Source: Rapana venosa (taxonomy: Eukaryota; Mollusca; Gastropoda; Neogastropoda; Muricidae). From it: a DNA stretch of 64,000 nucleotides. The stretch lies in assembly GCA_028751875.1 (NCBI GenBank), contig CM054157.1:1644246-1708245 (forward strand), in the 5' to 3' direction. The position numbers and the translations under genes are program-made. Positions 12,101 through 19,726 of the stretch are shown in pieces. The notes beneath the pieces are model-generated. The model saw nothing but the letters and a program-made list of their open reading frames with translations. It was not told the origin of the DNA and did not search any database. Within the stretch, counting starts at the first letter, position 1; the number at the start of each line of letters is the position of its first letter.

Positions 12101-14470
12101 GTTTCATGTTCATACTCAGGTGATATCATGATGTATTTCATGTTCATACTCAGGTGATATAATGATGTATTCCATGTTCATACTCAGGTGTATGATATAT
12201 TTCATGTTCATACTCAGGTGATATCATGATGTATTCCATGTTCATACTCAGGTGATATCATGATGTATTTCATGTTCATACTCAGGTGATATCATGATGT
12301 ATTTCATGTTCATAATCAGGTGACATCATGATGTATTTCATGTTCATACTCAGGTGATATCATGATGTATTTCATGTTCACACTCAGGTGACATCATGAT
12401 GTATTTCATGTTCATACTCAGGTGACATCATGTATTTCATGTTCATACTCAGGTGACATCATCATGTGATGTATGTCATGGCTCACTTTCAGAGAGCTCT
12501 CTCTATTTGGGGACAGGCTGTGTGGTTATTTTGTCTGTCACTGCAGGGTGTCGTAGTAAAATTGGACCCCATTTTTGGCCAATTAAACATTTTTAAAATG
12601 CTTGTCAGAGCAGCTCATTTCATCGTACAGGTTGCAATGCTGAGTAGTTTTGTGTTTCTGTACCTGGTTATATACATGAAGGGGATTTAAGGCCCTGGCA
12701 GGTCTGCACTTGAAGTTGACCTGGGAGATCGTAAATATCCCTGCCCTTCATTCACCAGACACTCTCAAGATTTGAACCAACAACTTCATGGACCCATGGG
12801 GTTGAAGTTGAACGGTTTTAACACTATCCCTGGAGAGACCCCCTCTTTCCCAGTGCATGTGCACTGATGTGCATTGATGATAACTGATGTTTGCTTGTTT
12901 TGTTGTTGTGTCAAATAAGTCTACTTGACTTAAATGGCAATAAAATATTCTGAATCTGTGCACTGTGCACATTTGTATGCTACCGTAACCCAGTAGTGGG
13001 TGATACGGAGGGAAGGGTTAGTTAGTAGATGGTTGGTTACCCTGTAGCGGGTTACCCGTAGGAAAAAGGTTAAATGAAGCTTGGCTGTAGCATTGGTCAC
13101 TGACGGAACAATGATGAAAACAATGCATGGTGACGAAGACTTTCATGTGTGTGTGTATGGTGGATGATGTTGCAGTGCCCAGCCAGTTCACCACGAGGGG
13201 GTGATTGACAGGGAGCGAGAACTGCTGCAGAAGGAGGAAGAGGTATGGTACACTGGTCTACTTCTTTGTGTGTGTGCGTGTGTGTATGTGTGTGTGTGCG
13301 TGTGTGTGTGGTGTTGTGTGCATGTGTGGGTTGGGTCGGGTTGTGGGTGGGTAGGTGTGTGTGTACTTCAGTTTTAACATGTGTGTGTGTGTGCGTGTGT
13401 TTGTGTGCGTGCGTGTGTGTGTGCATGTGCGTGTGTGGGTTGGGTCGGGTTGTGGGTGGGTAGGTGTGTGTGTACTTCAGTTTTAACGTGTGTGTGTGTG
13501 TGTGCATGTGTGTGTGTGGGTTGGGTCGGGTTGTGGGTGGGTAGGTGTGTGTGTACTTCAGTTTTAACGTGTGTGTGTGCGTGTGTGCGTGCGTGCGTGT
13601 GTGTGTGTGTGCATGTGTGGGTTGGGTCGGGTTGTGGGTGGGTAGGTGTGTGTGTGTACTTCAGTTTTAACGTCCTTCCGTCAAAAAAAGATATCAGACG
13701 GAAGTGCGTGTGTCTGTGTGTGTATGTTTGTTTATTTTTATTTATTTTATTCTTTTATTTTATTCTTTTATATCGAGGATAATGGAATAAGCACTTAGGT
13801 GCTTTTTTTACATCCAGTCCCTGAGTGTATGCGGTTTTGTAAATTTTGTCATCTGTTCCCACCGGCACACAATGGCCTACTCTTTTGAAAAGCGGAACAG
13901 GATTTAACGTGTGCGCAAGATGTTCTGCGTGCGTGCGTTCGCACACAGGGCCTCGGTTTATAGTCTCATGTGAAGGACTTTTGGGGAGAGTGGAGTCTGC
14001 ACTGATGTTAACTCCAGGGGAAAATATCCCCTTGAACGGGAATCGAACCCGGGTCATCAGTATGTTTATTTATTTATGTATGTCTGTGTGGGTGTGTGTC
14101 TGTGAGTGTATGCATACATGCATGCATGTGTGTGTGGTGGTGGGGGTAGGGGGGGGGGAAGCATGTGTGTGTACATACATAGATGAAATACACACATATA
14201 TGTGTAACATGCATGTGCTTAGATAAATGTGACTGTGTGTGTTATGTGGTACACACACATAGAGTGGGCATAAGCAAACCTGGTTGGAAGTGTACTAATT
14301 CACACAAACATACATTGCTCAAAGCCTGCATGTATCTCACTATCTGTGTGTGTGTGTGTGCATCACAGCTGAGGCGAATGCAGGAGAAGTTGGCGCGCAT
14401 GCAGGCGGAGATTGACATGAAGCGACCCGGACAGCATGCCAATGGCAACATCAAAACCCACGACCTCTAG
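1415..14470 (+). CDS. Septin, SEPT2-type, 3' half in five exons
   Basis: Septins are filament-forming GTPases of the cytoskeleton, acting in cytokinesis, membrane scaffolding and cell polarity. Five exons splice in frame to 174 codons plus a stop, matching in content and length the C-terminal half of a septin of about 360 residues. In order they give: the end of the GTPase domain ([16 protein letters not shown], then an acidic SDEDED stretch), the septin unique element with [13 protein letters not shown] and [16 protein letters not shown], and a short coiled coil ([20 protein letters not shown]). The Walker A and AKAD nucleotide motifs must lie in exons before the window. The LRRMQ coiled-coil wording and short tail are closest to vertebrate SEPT2; a paralogue of the same subgroup (SEPT1/4/5) cannot be excluded. 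Introns run from 1.1 to 6.1 kb and are filled with SINEs and tandem repeats. All exon borders fit GT...AG, and intron phases are 0, 2, 2, 0. Confidence 0.93.
1517..1632 (+). repeat. GT microsatellite starting at splice donor
   Basis: Pure GT for about 40 bases directly after the exon, then GT mixed with G runs. The first GT of the repeat is the splice donor, so repeat-length change happens right against the exon. Confidence 0.9.
1648..1968 (-). mobile_element. SINE-A copy, near full length
   Basis: tRNA-derived retroposon in antisense. The right end reads, in reverse complement, as a tRNA-like head (CCTAGTGGTCAGAAC A-box-like part and GGTTCGATTCCC B box). The middle carries the CGGATGAGACTATAAA-like block, here partly mutated. 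The left end is the CCTCGATATAAAAGAATAAA tail. It lies in the intron after the first septin exon of the window. Confidence 0.88.
2210..2239 (+). repeat. Poly-G tract
   Basis: Nearly uninterrupted G run of about 24 bases in a septin intron. Confidence 0.9.
2352..2775 (-). mobile_element. SINE-B copy, near full length
   Basis: tRNA-derived retroposon in antisense. The right end reversed gives GGATCGGTGGTCTAGAGGTA, then a B-box-like GGTTCGTATCC. The body has the GAAAGACTAG / CGATAAACCGAGG block and a stretch like CACGTAAAAGAACCCACGGC. The tail at the left is CGTGACTTAAAGTGGTATAA followed by AAATAAATG repeats. Copies at 5822 and 26586 align throughout. Confidence 0.88.
2776..3022 (-). mobile_element. 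SINE-C copy
   Basis: Reversed, its right end reads GCGATAGCCAAGTGGATGAG and then GGGTTTGAACC, a Leu/Ser-tRNA-like head with a degenerate B box. The body contains AGATCTGCACTTAAAGTTAA, matching 12682-12830. It abuts the SINE-B copy and ends about 57 bases before the next septin exon, so the acceptor region is short and hemmed in by the insertion. Confidence 0.72.
3080..3225 (+). CDS. Septin exon (second in window)
   Basis: 146 bases, phase 0 in and 2 out. The acceptor is TTGCAG and the donor GTGTGTGC. It encodes [16 protein letters not shown], then [18 protein letters not shown] and [10 protein letters not shown] (the last codon is completed by the next exon). This is the heart of the septin unique element and G interface; the PWG motif is intact. 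The donor lies on the border of a 1.8-kb minisatellite. Confidence 0.94.
3226..5010 (+). repeat. TCTG-type minisatellite beginning at splice donor
   Basis: After about 160 bases of irregular GTCTGTTGGT repeats, units of about 24-32 bases with the core GTTGGTGTATCTCT and a variable number of TCTG repeats run on, more than 50 times. Unit length varies in 4-base steps through the TCTG count, and TTTG or TTAG alternates at the join. Open frames here are repeat translations, not genes. Confidence 0.95.
5011..5246 (-). mobile_element. SINE-A copy, 5'-truncated, inside minisatellite
   Basis: Antisense SINE-A with a TTTTA-rich tail (5012-5042), CGAGGATAATGGAATAAGCA, and body up to TCATCCAAAGGA-like sequence. 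The tRNA head is missing. The same minisatellite resumes directly on its right side, so the SINE sits inside the tandem array. Confidence 0.85.
5247..5346 (+). repeat. TCTG minisatellite, continuation
   Basis: Same unit as 3226-5010 (GTTGGTGTATCACTTAG and TCTG repeats), continuing after the SINE-A insertion. Confidence 0.9.
5347..5821. other. Intronic, unrecognised
   Basis: No gene seen. Holds a short TCTG run at about 5748-5776. The stretch near 5342-5361 shares GCCCAGGCCAAAAGC with the reverse complement of 26573-26591, perhaps debris of one more repeat. Confidence 0.5.
5822..6287 (-). mobile_element. SINE-B copy, near full length
   Basis: Antisense copy with ATTC/ATTT tail, CACTTTAAGTCACGGCAGAT, the CCAGGGACAACTCTCTTGTT stretch and the tRNA-like head (reversed, GAGGTAACGCGCCTGCCTAG). 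A poly-G run at 6170-6182 interrupts it. Confidence 0.87.
6328..6938 (+). repeat. Tandem repeat of about 123 bp, last unit reaching septin acceptor
   Basis: TTTTCAGCATTGATGTGC...GGGTTTCACTGC occurs at 6328-6416 and 6812-6899. Between 6763 and 6937 the unit CACTGCTGCAGATGGCTTAG plus a GT run is present twice. Each unit ends in GT repeats and TTTTCAG-like sequence, so each carries a look-alike of the true acceptor at 6939. A LINE fragment (6417-6762) splits the first unit. Confidence 0.85.
6417..6762 (-). mobile_element. LINE 3' fragment (L4x) with target-site duplication
   Basis: On the minus strand it encodes the C-terminal tail of a non-LTR reverse transcriptase polyprotein: [16 protein letters not shown], then [11 protein letters not shown] and [19 protein letters not shown]. 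These are the typical GHV...GRP..TW block and end. It is 5'-truncated and flanked by CACTGCTACAGATG (6403-6416) and CACTGCTGCAGATG (6763-6776), a 14-base duplication with one mismatch. It is antisense in a septin intron. Confidence 0.85.
6940..7047 (+). CDS. Septin exon (third in window)
   Basis: 108 bases, phase 2 in and 2 out. Its first base completes the Ile codon begun in the previous exon. The acceptor is TTTTCCAG and the donor GTGAGAGA. It encodes [20 protein letters not shown], which closes the GTPase fold, followed by a polar linker ([16 protein letters not shown]) before the coiled coil. Confidence 0.94.
7048..7174 (+). repeat. GAGA-rich repeat starting at splice donor
   Basis: Irregular GAGAGACAGA and GAGTGAGA purine repeats run from the donor GTGAGAGA. 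In sense RNA this is a long purine tract just downstream of the exon. Confidence 0.85.
7175..8452. other. Intronic, GT-rich then unrecognised
   Basis: 7180-7720 is T/G-rich, with GGGG and GTGT runs, on the septin sense strand. From 7720 to 8450 ordinary AT-rich sequence follows with no recognised feature. Confidence 0.5.
8446..8640. repeat. AC/CATGCA microsatellite and ATC repeat
   Basis: ACAC repeats alternate with CATGCATG stretches (8446-8580), followed by imperfect ATC/ATCATC repeats (8588-8635). Confidence 0.85.
8680..9751. other. Intronic, mostly unrecognised
   Basis: No exon seen. A poly-T/poly-G block sits at about 9084-9129, with about 26 G in a row at its end. TCTGTGTG-rich repeats occupy 9590-9660. 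Confidence 0.5.
9752..9886 (+). repeat. Rep-E dispersed repeat, uninterrupted copy
   Basis: TGCACTGTGCACATTTGTAT, then GTAACCCAGTAGTG and GGTTGGTTACCCT, matches 12838-13075. In this copy CACATGCACTGTGCACATTTG-like sequence is continuous, so it shows the empty site of the insertion found in the other copy. Confidence 0.75.
9887..10924. other. Intronic, unrecognised, TG-rich in part
   Basis: No exon or known repeat family recognised. 10300-10800 is rich in ATGTGTGT and TCTTCTGTG wording, a degenerate TG-type repeat. Confidence 0.4.
10925..11127 (+). repeat. Diverged tandem repeat, about 50-bp unit
   Basis: Four units carry GTATGTAAATCACCTCAT (last unit: CTATGTAGATCAGCTCAT) followed by CATGATGTGTACTTGAA or variants. 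The units differ clearly from one another, so the array is old. Confidence 0.8.
11128..11560. other. Intronic, unrecognised
   Basis: Ordinary intron sequence with a short GA run at about 11137-11150. No exon seen. Confidence 0.4.
11561..11910 (-). mobile_element. SINE-A copy, full length
   Basis: Antisense. The tail lies at the left (CGAGGATCATGGAATAAGCA) and the central block is TCTCATCCGAAGGACTTTTT. The tRNA-like head at the right reads reversed as GGGATAGCCTAGTGGTTAGA (A box) and GGGTTCGATTCCCG (B box). This is the best-preserved head of the family in the window. Confidence 0.9.
12095..12478 (+). repeat. 34-bp minisatellite, about 11 units
   Basis: Unit of 34 bases containing TTTCATGTTCATACTCAGGT and GATATCATGATG or GACATCATGATG. 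One unit is shortened (TGTATGATATA). Each unit holds CTCAGGTGAYAT, which resembles a splice donor (CAG|GTGA). Confidence 0.93.
12682..12830 (-). mobile_element. SINE-C copy
   Basis: GGCAGGTCTGCACTTGAAGT, ATTCACCAGACAC and AACTTCATGG...GGGGTTGAAGT match 2850-3010. The head reversed is degenerate (GTTAAAACCGTTCAACTTC). Confidence 0.65.
12838..13075 (+). repeat. Rep-E dispersed repeat, interrupted copy
   Basis: Matches 9752-9886 on both sides of a LINE-T insertion (12867-12956). The right part reads GTGCACATTTGTATGCTACC, then GGTTGGTTACCCTGTAGCGG. Confidence 0.75.
12867..12956 (+). mobile_element. LINE-T: 90-bp LINE 3' end with 9-bp duplication
   Basis: The sequence GATAACTGATGTTTGCTTG...GTGTCAAATAAGTCTACTTG...GGCAATAAAATATTCTGAAT recurs at 14781-14859 and 33247-33338. 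TGTGCACTG flanks it on both sides (12858-12866, 12957-12965), so it is a strongly 5'-truncated LINE insertion. The AATAAA belongs to the element. Confidence 0.83.
13176..13242 (+). CDS. Septin exon (fourth in window)
   Basis: 67 bases, phase 2 in and 0 out. The acceptor is GTTGCAG and the donor GTATGG. It encodes [20 protein letters not shown], then EEE. This is the start of the C-terminal coiled coil, with a charged [12 protein letters not shown] heptad-like run joined directly to LRRMQ in the last exon. Confidence 0.9.
13262..13675 (+). repeat. GT/G-rich minisatellite with four G-quadruplex motifs
   Basis: Four imperfect units of about 80-105 bases. Each has a GTGTGT run, then GGGTTGGGTCGGGTTGTGGG followed by TGGGTAGG, then GTACTTCAGTTTTAACGT. 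The G-rich block is at about 13328-13353, 13438-13463, 13518-13543 and 13619-13646, on the septin sense strand, so the pre-mRNA would carry it too. Confidence 0.9.
13725..14060 (-). mobile_element. SINE-A copy, head truncated
   Basis: Antisense, with a doubled TTTTATTCTTTTA tail (13730-13770). The body runs through ACTTTTGGGGAGAGTGGAGT to the B-box region (reversed, GGGTTCGATTCCCG) and stops at 14060. The left half of the tRNA head is missing. Confidence 0.88.
14061..14360. repeat. TG/CATG-rich simple sequence
   Basis: Intronic ATTT, TGTGTG and CATGCATG repeats, with a short poly-G at 14151-14158 and a GT run leading into the acceptor of the last septin exon. Confidence 0.6.
14369..14470 (+). 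CDS. Septin last exon with stop codon
   Basis: 33 codons plus TAG, phase 0. The acceptor is CATCACAG. It encodes [20 protein letters not shown] and a short polar tail ending NIKTHDL. The LRRMQEx(I/L)ARMQ heptads are the SEPT2-type coiled coil that pairs septins along the filament. Confidence 0.94.
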   Translation: MRRMQEKLARMQAEIDMKRPGQHANGNIKTHDL

Positions 14471-15980
14471 TGACCCTTCACCCCTTCATGACCTTCACCT
14501 TTCATCATTGCAGGTTAGAGGTCACAGGCTAGGTTTGTTGGTATGTTACTGAAATGAAAGAAGGAATACACACCACACACGTGCACACATGCGTGCATGC
14601 ACGTGCCCACACATACACACACGCCACACATACACATGTGCCCACACACACACAAACACACACACACACACACACACACAGATTTGATGTCTAACAAGCA
14701 GGTATTATAAGATATATATATGATTGTTTTGAGAAAAGAGGAAAAGAGAAGTAAAATGCAATGTTTATAGTGTACATCATTTTGAGTCCATAGATGATTA
14801 TAACTGATGTTTGTTATTGTTGTGTCAAATAAGTCTACATGACTTTTATGGCAATAAAACACACACACACACACACACACAACACACACACACATGCAAA
14901 ACACACACAAATAGATACACTGTACTCTGGCATTTACATACTCCCCACCACCTCCATCACACCCCACCCCACCCCCTACACCCCAGCATACACCACCCCA
15001 CACCACACTGCACCCCAACATGCTGAACTCTTCCTGTGTGTTGTTGGAACAGAGGTTTCCAGGGGAAGATAGGAAGGCGCCAGCAGACCCTCCTGCTCTC
15101 CACAGCAAGTCACCACCACCACCACCACAGTCCCCTCCTCCTACCCCCTCCCCCACATCTTCCTCCCTCACCCCTCCTCCTCCTCCTCCTCCTCCCTTTC
15201 TCCATTTTCTTTCTACATCCAAGGCCCCCACCCTACCTGCCTAACACCCATCTTCCACAAAAAAAACTTTCCCTTCTCCACCACATCTGTTGTTAGCCTT
15301 TCTGGGAACGCAGAATGCAGCAGCCTTTTGCAGCGACACGAACGCCAGGAGGACGGACATCTGTCGTACGTACAGGATGATGGTCTTGGCTGAACGTGGC
15401 GTCGTCGTCATCATCTGCGGAGTGAATGCCAGAGTGAAATGCCCTGACTGCTGAAGTCTCTGTGCTCTTCTTCTCTTCTCGTCTTTCTAGGACACTGCGT
15501 GTTGACTCTTGAGGGTGATGTGGCAAGGTGTCGCCAGCCATGTGGTGATGCTGGAATGGGGTTTGCTGTGGTGGAAGGGTTTTGTCGTTTGGGGGGGGGG
15601 TGGGGTGGAATGCTTGGAATTCAGGCTTGTCAAGGGGCATTGTAAAAGCTTTTGTGCTGGTGCCAAACAGTTTGTCCAAAAAAAACCGGCTAAAAGAAAC
15701 TAAACAAGACTGCGTACAAGAAAAACATATGAAACTCAGCTTAATGAAAGTCTTAGTGTGCGTTGTGTGTGAAAAAGAAGAGAACATTTAAAGAAGAAAG
15801 AAAAGAAAAAAACAAAAACCCAATCACCAAAACAAACTAACAATAAGTGATGCACATATCAAACTCTGAATGAAAATAATCAGTGTCTGTGAATTCATGC
15901 AAATGTGAGAATATCCAACAATGAAAACAGTAACAACAATGACGCAAACAAATAAATGACCCCCCCCTTCCTGAAATTCC
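14471..15980 (+). other. Septin 3' UTR and flank
   Basis: Sequence after the TAG. Contains AC/GT repeats (14575-14680 and 14859-14895), a LINE-T copy, CCA/CCT-rich stretches (14940-15000 and 15105-15200) and an A-rich region (15780-15960). How far the transcript extends cannot be read; AATAAA hexamers occur at 14853 and further on. No other gene is seen. Confidence 0.6.
14781..14859 (+). mobile_element. LINE-T copy in septin 3' UTR, supplies AATAAA
   Basis: TTGAGTCCATAGATGATTAT, GATGTTTGTTATTGTTGTGT and GGCAATAAAACAC match the LINE 3' end at 12867-12956. The AATAAA at 14853-14858 is the first sense polyadenylation hexamer I see after the septin stop. It is followed by an AC repeat. Confidence 0.75.
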
Positions 15981-15984
15981 CCTC

Positions 15985-16060
15985 TTGGCTAGAGCTCTGA
16001 AGGTCAGCAATGGTGAGATTTTGCATATGTGACTGTTTTCCCGCCGTTAAGTGCGCTGCA
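15985..16060 (+). repeat. Rep-D dispersed repeat, copy 2
   Basis: TTGGCTAGAGCTCTGAAGGT, AGCAATGGTGAGATTTTGCA and CCCGCCGTTAAGT align with 1193-1290 and with the reverse complement of 25247-25335. Confidence 0.6.
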
Positions 16061-18314
16061 TTTCATCATCAGAAAAAACAAACATAATGTAAAACTGTGC
16101 ATGACCATAGTGTATGTGAAGAAGGTGCAGAGAGGAGAGTGTTCATGAGCAGACAGAAAGGAAACGCAACATTGGCGTATCTGATAATCATCATATCATC
16201 TTTTGTCATGTCGTCATCTTCATAGCTCTCTGTGAATGAGGGACTCGTCTATGGAGAATAAAGGGTCAAGTGAAGTTAGCTGAGAATCGCTCGTATAGGT
16301 GACCATCTTCAGATAGAAAGAATACAGTTTTTGCTCTGAGATGTTGAGATGTTGGCATGATGAAATCAGGACGGGGTGGGGGAGAGAGAGAGGTTAGGAA
16401 GGACCATCCTGTTAATAATGGTATGATATTGGCTTCATGACGTCTGTTATGTTTTAGTTCCTCTTTGGCATCTTGTCATTTGGAGTGAAAGGGAGCGGGG
16501 GGGGGGGGGGGGGGGCATTGGGTATTTTTTTTTCTGATGGCAAAGTACTTTGGGTTTCCATGGTGCTTTACCTTGTTTTTTGGTTTGTTGGTGTTATTGT
16601 TGTTGCTAAAGAAGAGTCTTCTTTAGCTGTTACTGAGACGTTTGGGTTGTTGTAGGGAAGACTGGTTCATTTATGTTAGATGATTTTTGTAATATTTTTA
16701 ACTTCCTCTGTCTAATGGGGTGTTTTTTTCTTGTTCTGCTGTGGGAGCATTTATTGAATTCTCATTTTAAAACAATGTAGTCGGATTTTCAGAGATGATA
16801 TGATCTGGAAGTTACTGGTCAACAGAGTGGTCAGATTTTCAGAGAGAAGATGATCTGAAAGTTACTGGTCATCCCGTGATGCATCCCATTGGTTCAGTTT
16901 GTCATTGTTGGTTTAATACTGTTGGGTTATATTGGCACTGGTTATATTCACGTTCTCCTTTATTTTATTCTTGTGCATACATAAAAGTCAGTGTATGGGG
17001 TATTTTTGTTTTGTTTTTTGCTATTGTTCTTATTGTTTTGCTTTTTCGTTTTGTGGAGAGGGAGGGGGTGCAATTTATATTCATGTCTGTTCACCTGCAT
17101 AAATAAAACTACATAGGAGTTATTTTTCGTTGGTGGTGGTGTTTTGTTTCTCTGTTTTGGGTTTGTTTGCATTGTTTTTTTTGTTTGTTGTGTTGTTTTG
17201 TTTTGTTGGAGTTAATCTTTGTTGCTGGTTTTTTGTTTTGTTTGAGGGGGGAAGGGGGGGTATGTGTATAGTTACATGAAGTATAATCTCTTTCCACATC
17301 CAGGTAAAAATTTGGTCATTTTTCCATTTTTACAAGAGGGAACAGACAGAACTAAATGTGAAGACCTTTTCTTATCTTCTCCACTCGCCATTGCAGTGAA
17401 GGAGCTCAGGTATTGGTGACATGCCAAGCCCTCATCCAGTCAGAGTGGTGTCGTCTCTTCATGGAGATCGCTGATTTAGATCTCTTGATTGAGATCTTTG
17501 GGATACAGTCCTTCTTAGCGTTAGTTGCTACACATATTAATGGGGAAAAAAAATCTTCATAATCAGCATTATTGGGGCTAGTGCTTTGTGGTGTGAGGTG
17601 ATGTTTTTAATATGGCGTGAAATTTTGTGAGGTTTTGTTTATATGTTGGTCACTTTCATACTGGTCAAACGTCTTTTCTTTATTACAATTTTTGTATGAT
17701 ATCCAAAGGTTTGTGTGCATATATCTTAAAGTGTGGTTGAATTGTGCTTTTTAGTGCGATGACAGTTTTGGTTAGGTATGTATGGTTAGTTGAACTGTAA
17801 GTGAAATGGTTTGAGAGGTGTGTGTGTGTGTGTGCACACTGTTGTGTGTGTGTGTGTGTTTAAAAGAGAGAGAAAGCGTCATGTGTGAGTATTTGTATAT
17901 TGTTGCAGGTGTGCTTACTGTATGTTGTCAAGGCCTTTTTTCTGGTCAGCAGAAATGGGTGGTGATTATTGGACACATATGCATTTTAACCGGTTTTTGT
18001 GTGTGTGTGTGTGAATATCATTTGAGGATTGCCTTGATCGATATTTTCTTGTCATCTGCTTCTTGGCTGATCAGTATGCAATATGGCTGCCTGCCTGCCT
18101 ATCCTGTTTTCTTTTAGTTGATCAGTATGCAATAGAGCTGTCTATCTGTCATGTTTTTGTTTTCTTCCAGAAAGTGCTTTTCTTAAGACAGTCGGACTGT
18201 TCATCTCTTGTTTCTGTATGTATGTATAACACAACAGTCATATGCAAAAGCAGTTTGTTTATGTGTCCACCCCCTTTCTTTGTTGATTGTTGTGTCATGG
18301 CTATATATATGTAA
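16061..18314. other. Septin 3' flank, unrecognised
   Basis: No coding region is supported. It has a poly-G run (about 16497-16515), a duplicated GATTTTCAGAGA...GTTACTGGTCA motif (about 16783-16870), T/G-rich sequence and AATAAA hexamers near 16257 and 17102. It could be a long 3' UTR or intergenic DNA. Confidence 0.4.
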
Positions 18315-18319
18315 AGAGA

Positions 18320-18849
18320 TTGATATGTCTACATATGTACTGTGTTACACATGTTGATATGTCTACGTCTGTACTGTGTTACACATGTTGATATGTCTAC
18401 GTCTGTACTGTGTTACACATGTTGATATGTCTACGTCTGTACTGTGTTACACATGTTGATATGTCTACGTCTGTACTGTGTTACACATGTTGATATGTCT
18501 ACGTCTGTACTGTGTTACACATGTTGATATGTCTACATATGTACTGTGTTACACATGTTGATATGTCTACGTCTGTACTGTGTTACACATGTTGATATGT
18601 CTACGTCTGTACTGTGTTACACATGTTGATATGTCTACTTCTGTACTGTGTTACACATGTTGATATGTCTACATCTGTCTGTACAGTGTTACACATGTTG
18701 ATATGTCTACGTCTGTACTGTGTTACACGTGTTGATATGTCTACTTCTGTACGGTGTTACACATGTTGATATGTCTACATCTGTCTGTACAGTGTTACAC
18801 GTGTTGATATGTCTACATCTGTACTGTGTTACACATGTTGATATGTCCC
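18320..18849 (+). repeat. 34-bp minisatellite, about 16 units
   Basis: Unit of 34 bases built from ACACATGTTGATATGTCTAC and GTCTGTACTGTGTT. Variants are ACATATG, ACTTCTG and a TCTG-expanded unit. No unique spacers lie between units. Confidence 0.95.
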
Positions 18850-19570
18850 CTGTTACATATGTAAAGATTAAGCTTGTCAGCTGATGTAGAATGTCCATGT
18901 AGCTTTTCATTTCAAAATGTCGGAATACATCTTTGTGGTGTGAGGACAGAGCATCTCTAGTGTATTTGGCCCAGCAAGTTTTCTCCCTTGCTTGTTACAA
19001 GGTTCTGTCCATTTGTGAGGGTTAGTTAGTTAAAGCATGAAGAAACAACATCAGGAAAAATTAGTCACTGCAAGTTAGTTACCGAAATTGTGAAAATCGG
19101 CTTGTTAGAACGGCGAGTCAGTTGCTGATCAAGTATTCTCTTTATTTCATATTATTTTTTAGCTTGTGGGGATACAAAGTGTAAGAAAATTTCTTTCACA
19201 GTAATGAAATGCAGTGACAGTCAGGTCTAACACACACATGAATGTACACCCCCCCCATCTCCCTACACACACACACGAGTAAAATGGCTTCTGATTGGCT
19301 GCTGTTGAAGGAGAAATAAGCCAGTGTAGCTATAATTAACATATGGTGGTTTCTTTACCTAGATGCAGAACATTCCAAATCTCGATTTCCGATCAGGCAA
19401 GTTCATACAGAACAGTTGTGCATGACAACCAATGGGGACATGTGGACACAGCGAGTTAAGGAATGTGCAGCTTGCCTAGATGAATCAGTCACTGTGTCCT
19501 GAAGATGTAGGCCTGTGAGAGAGAGATGTTGTGGGGATTGATCACCTGAGATAGCGGAAGAAGGTAGCAG
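18850..19570. other. Unrecognised non-coding
   Basis: Nothing supportable. A short CCCCCCC/ACAC stretch lies at about 19249-19275. Confidence 0.4.
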
Positions 19571-19571
19571 A

Positions 19572-19726
19572 CGTTAAATCCTGTTCCGCTTTTCGTAAGA
19601 GTAGGCCATTGTGTGCCGGTGGGAATGGATGACAAAATTTACAAAACCACATACACACAGGGACTGGATGTAAAAAAGCACATAAGTGCTTATTCCTTTA
19701 TCCTTGATATAAAAGAATAAATAAAT
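19572..19726 (+). mobile_element. SINE-A 3' part
   Basis: Sense copy from GTTAAATCCTGTTCCGCTTT through GGCCATTGTGTGCCGGTGGG to the CTTGATATAAAAGAATAAAT tail. The tRNA head and central block are absent (5' truncation). Confidence 0.88.

Noticed and set aside
13328..13646. Interstitial telomere repeat
   Set aside because: GGGTTGGGTCGGG is not a TTAGGG array and sits in a longer unit.
14515..15231. 238-codon minus frame opposite the septin 3' UTR
   Set aside because: Composed of GT, CCA and CCT repeat translations; no recognised domain.
18320..18849. CRISPR-like array with 34-bp units
   Set aside because: Units are directly adjacent without unique spacers, and the context is a eukaryotic genome; it is a minisatellite.
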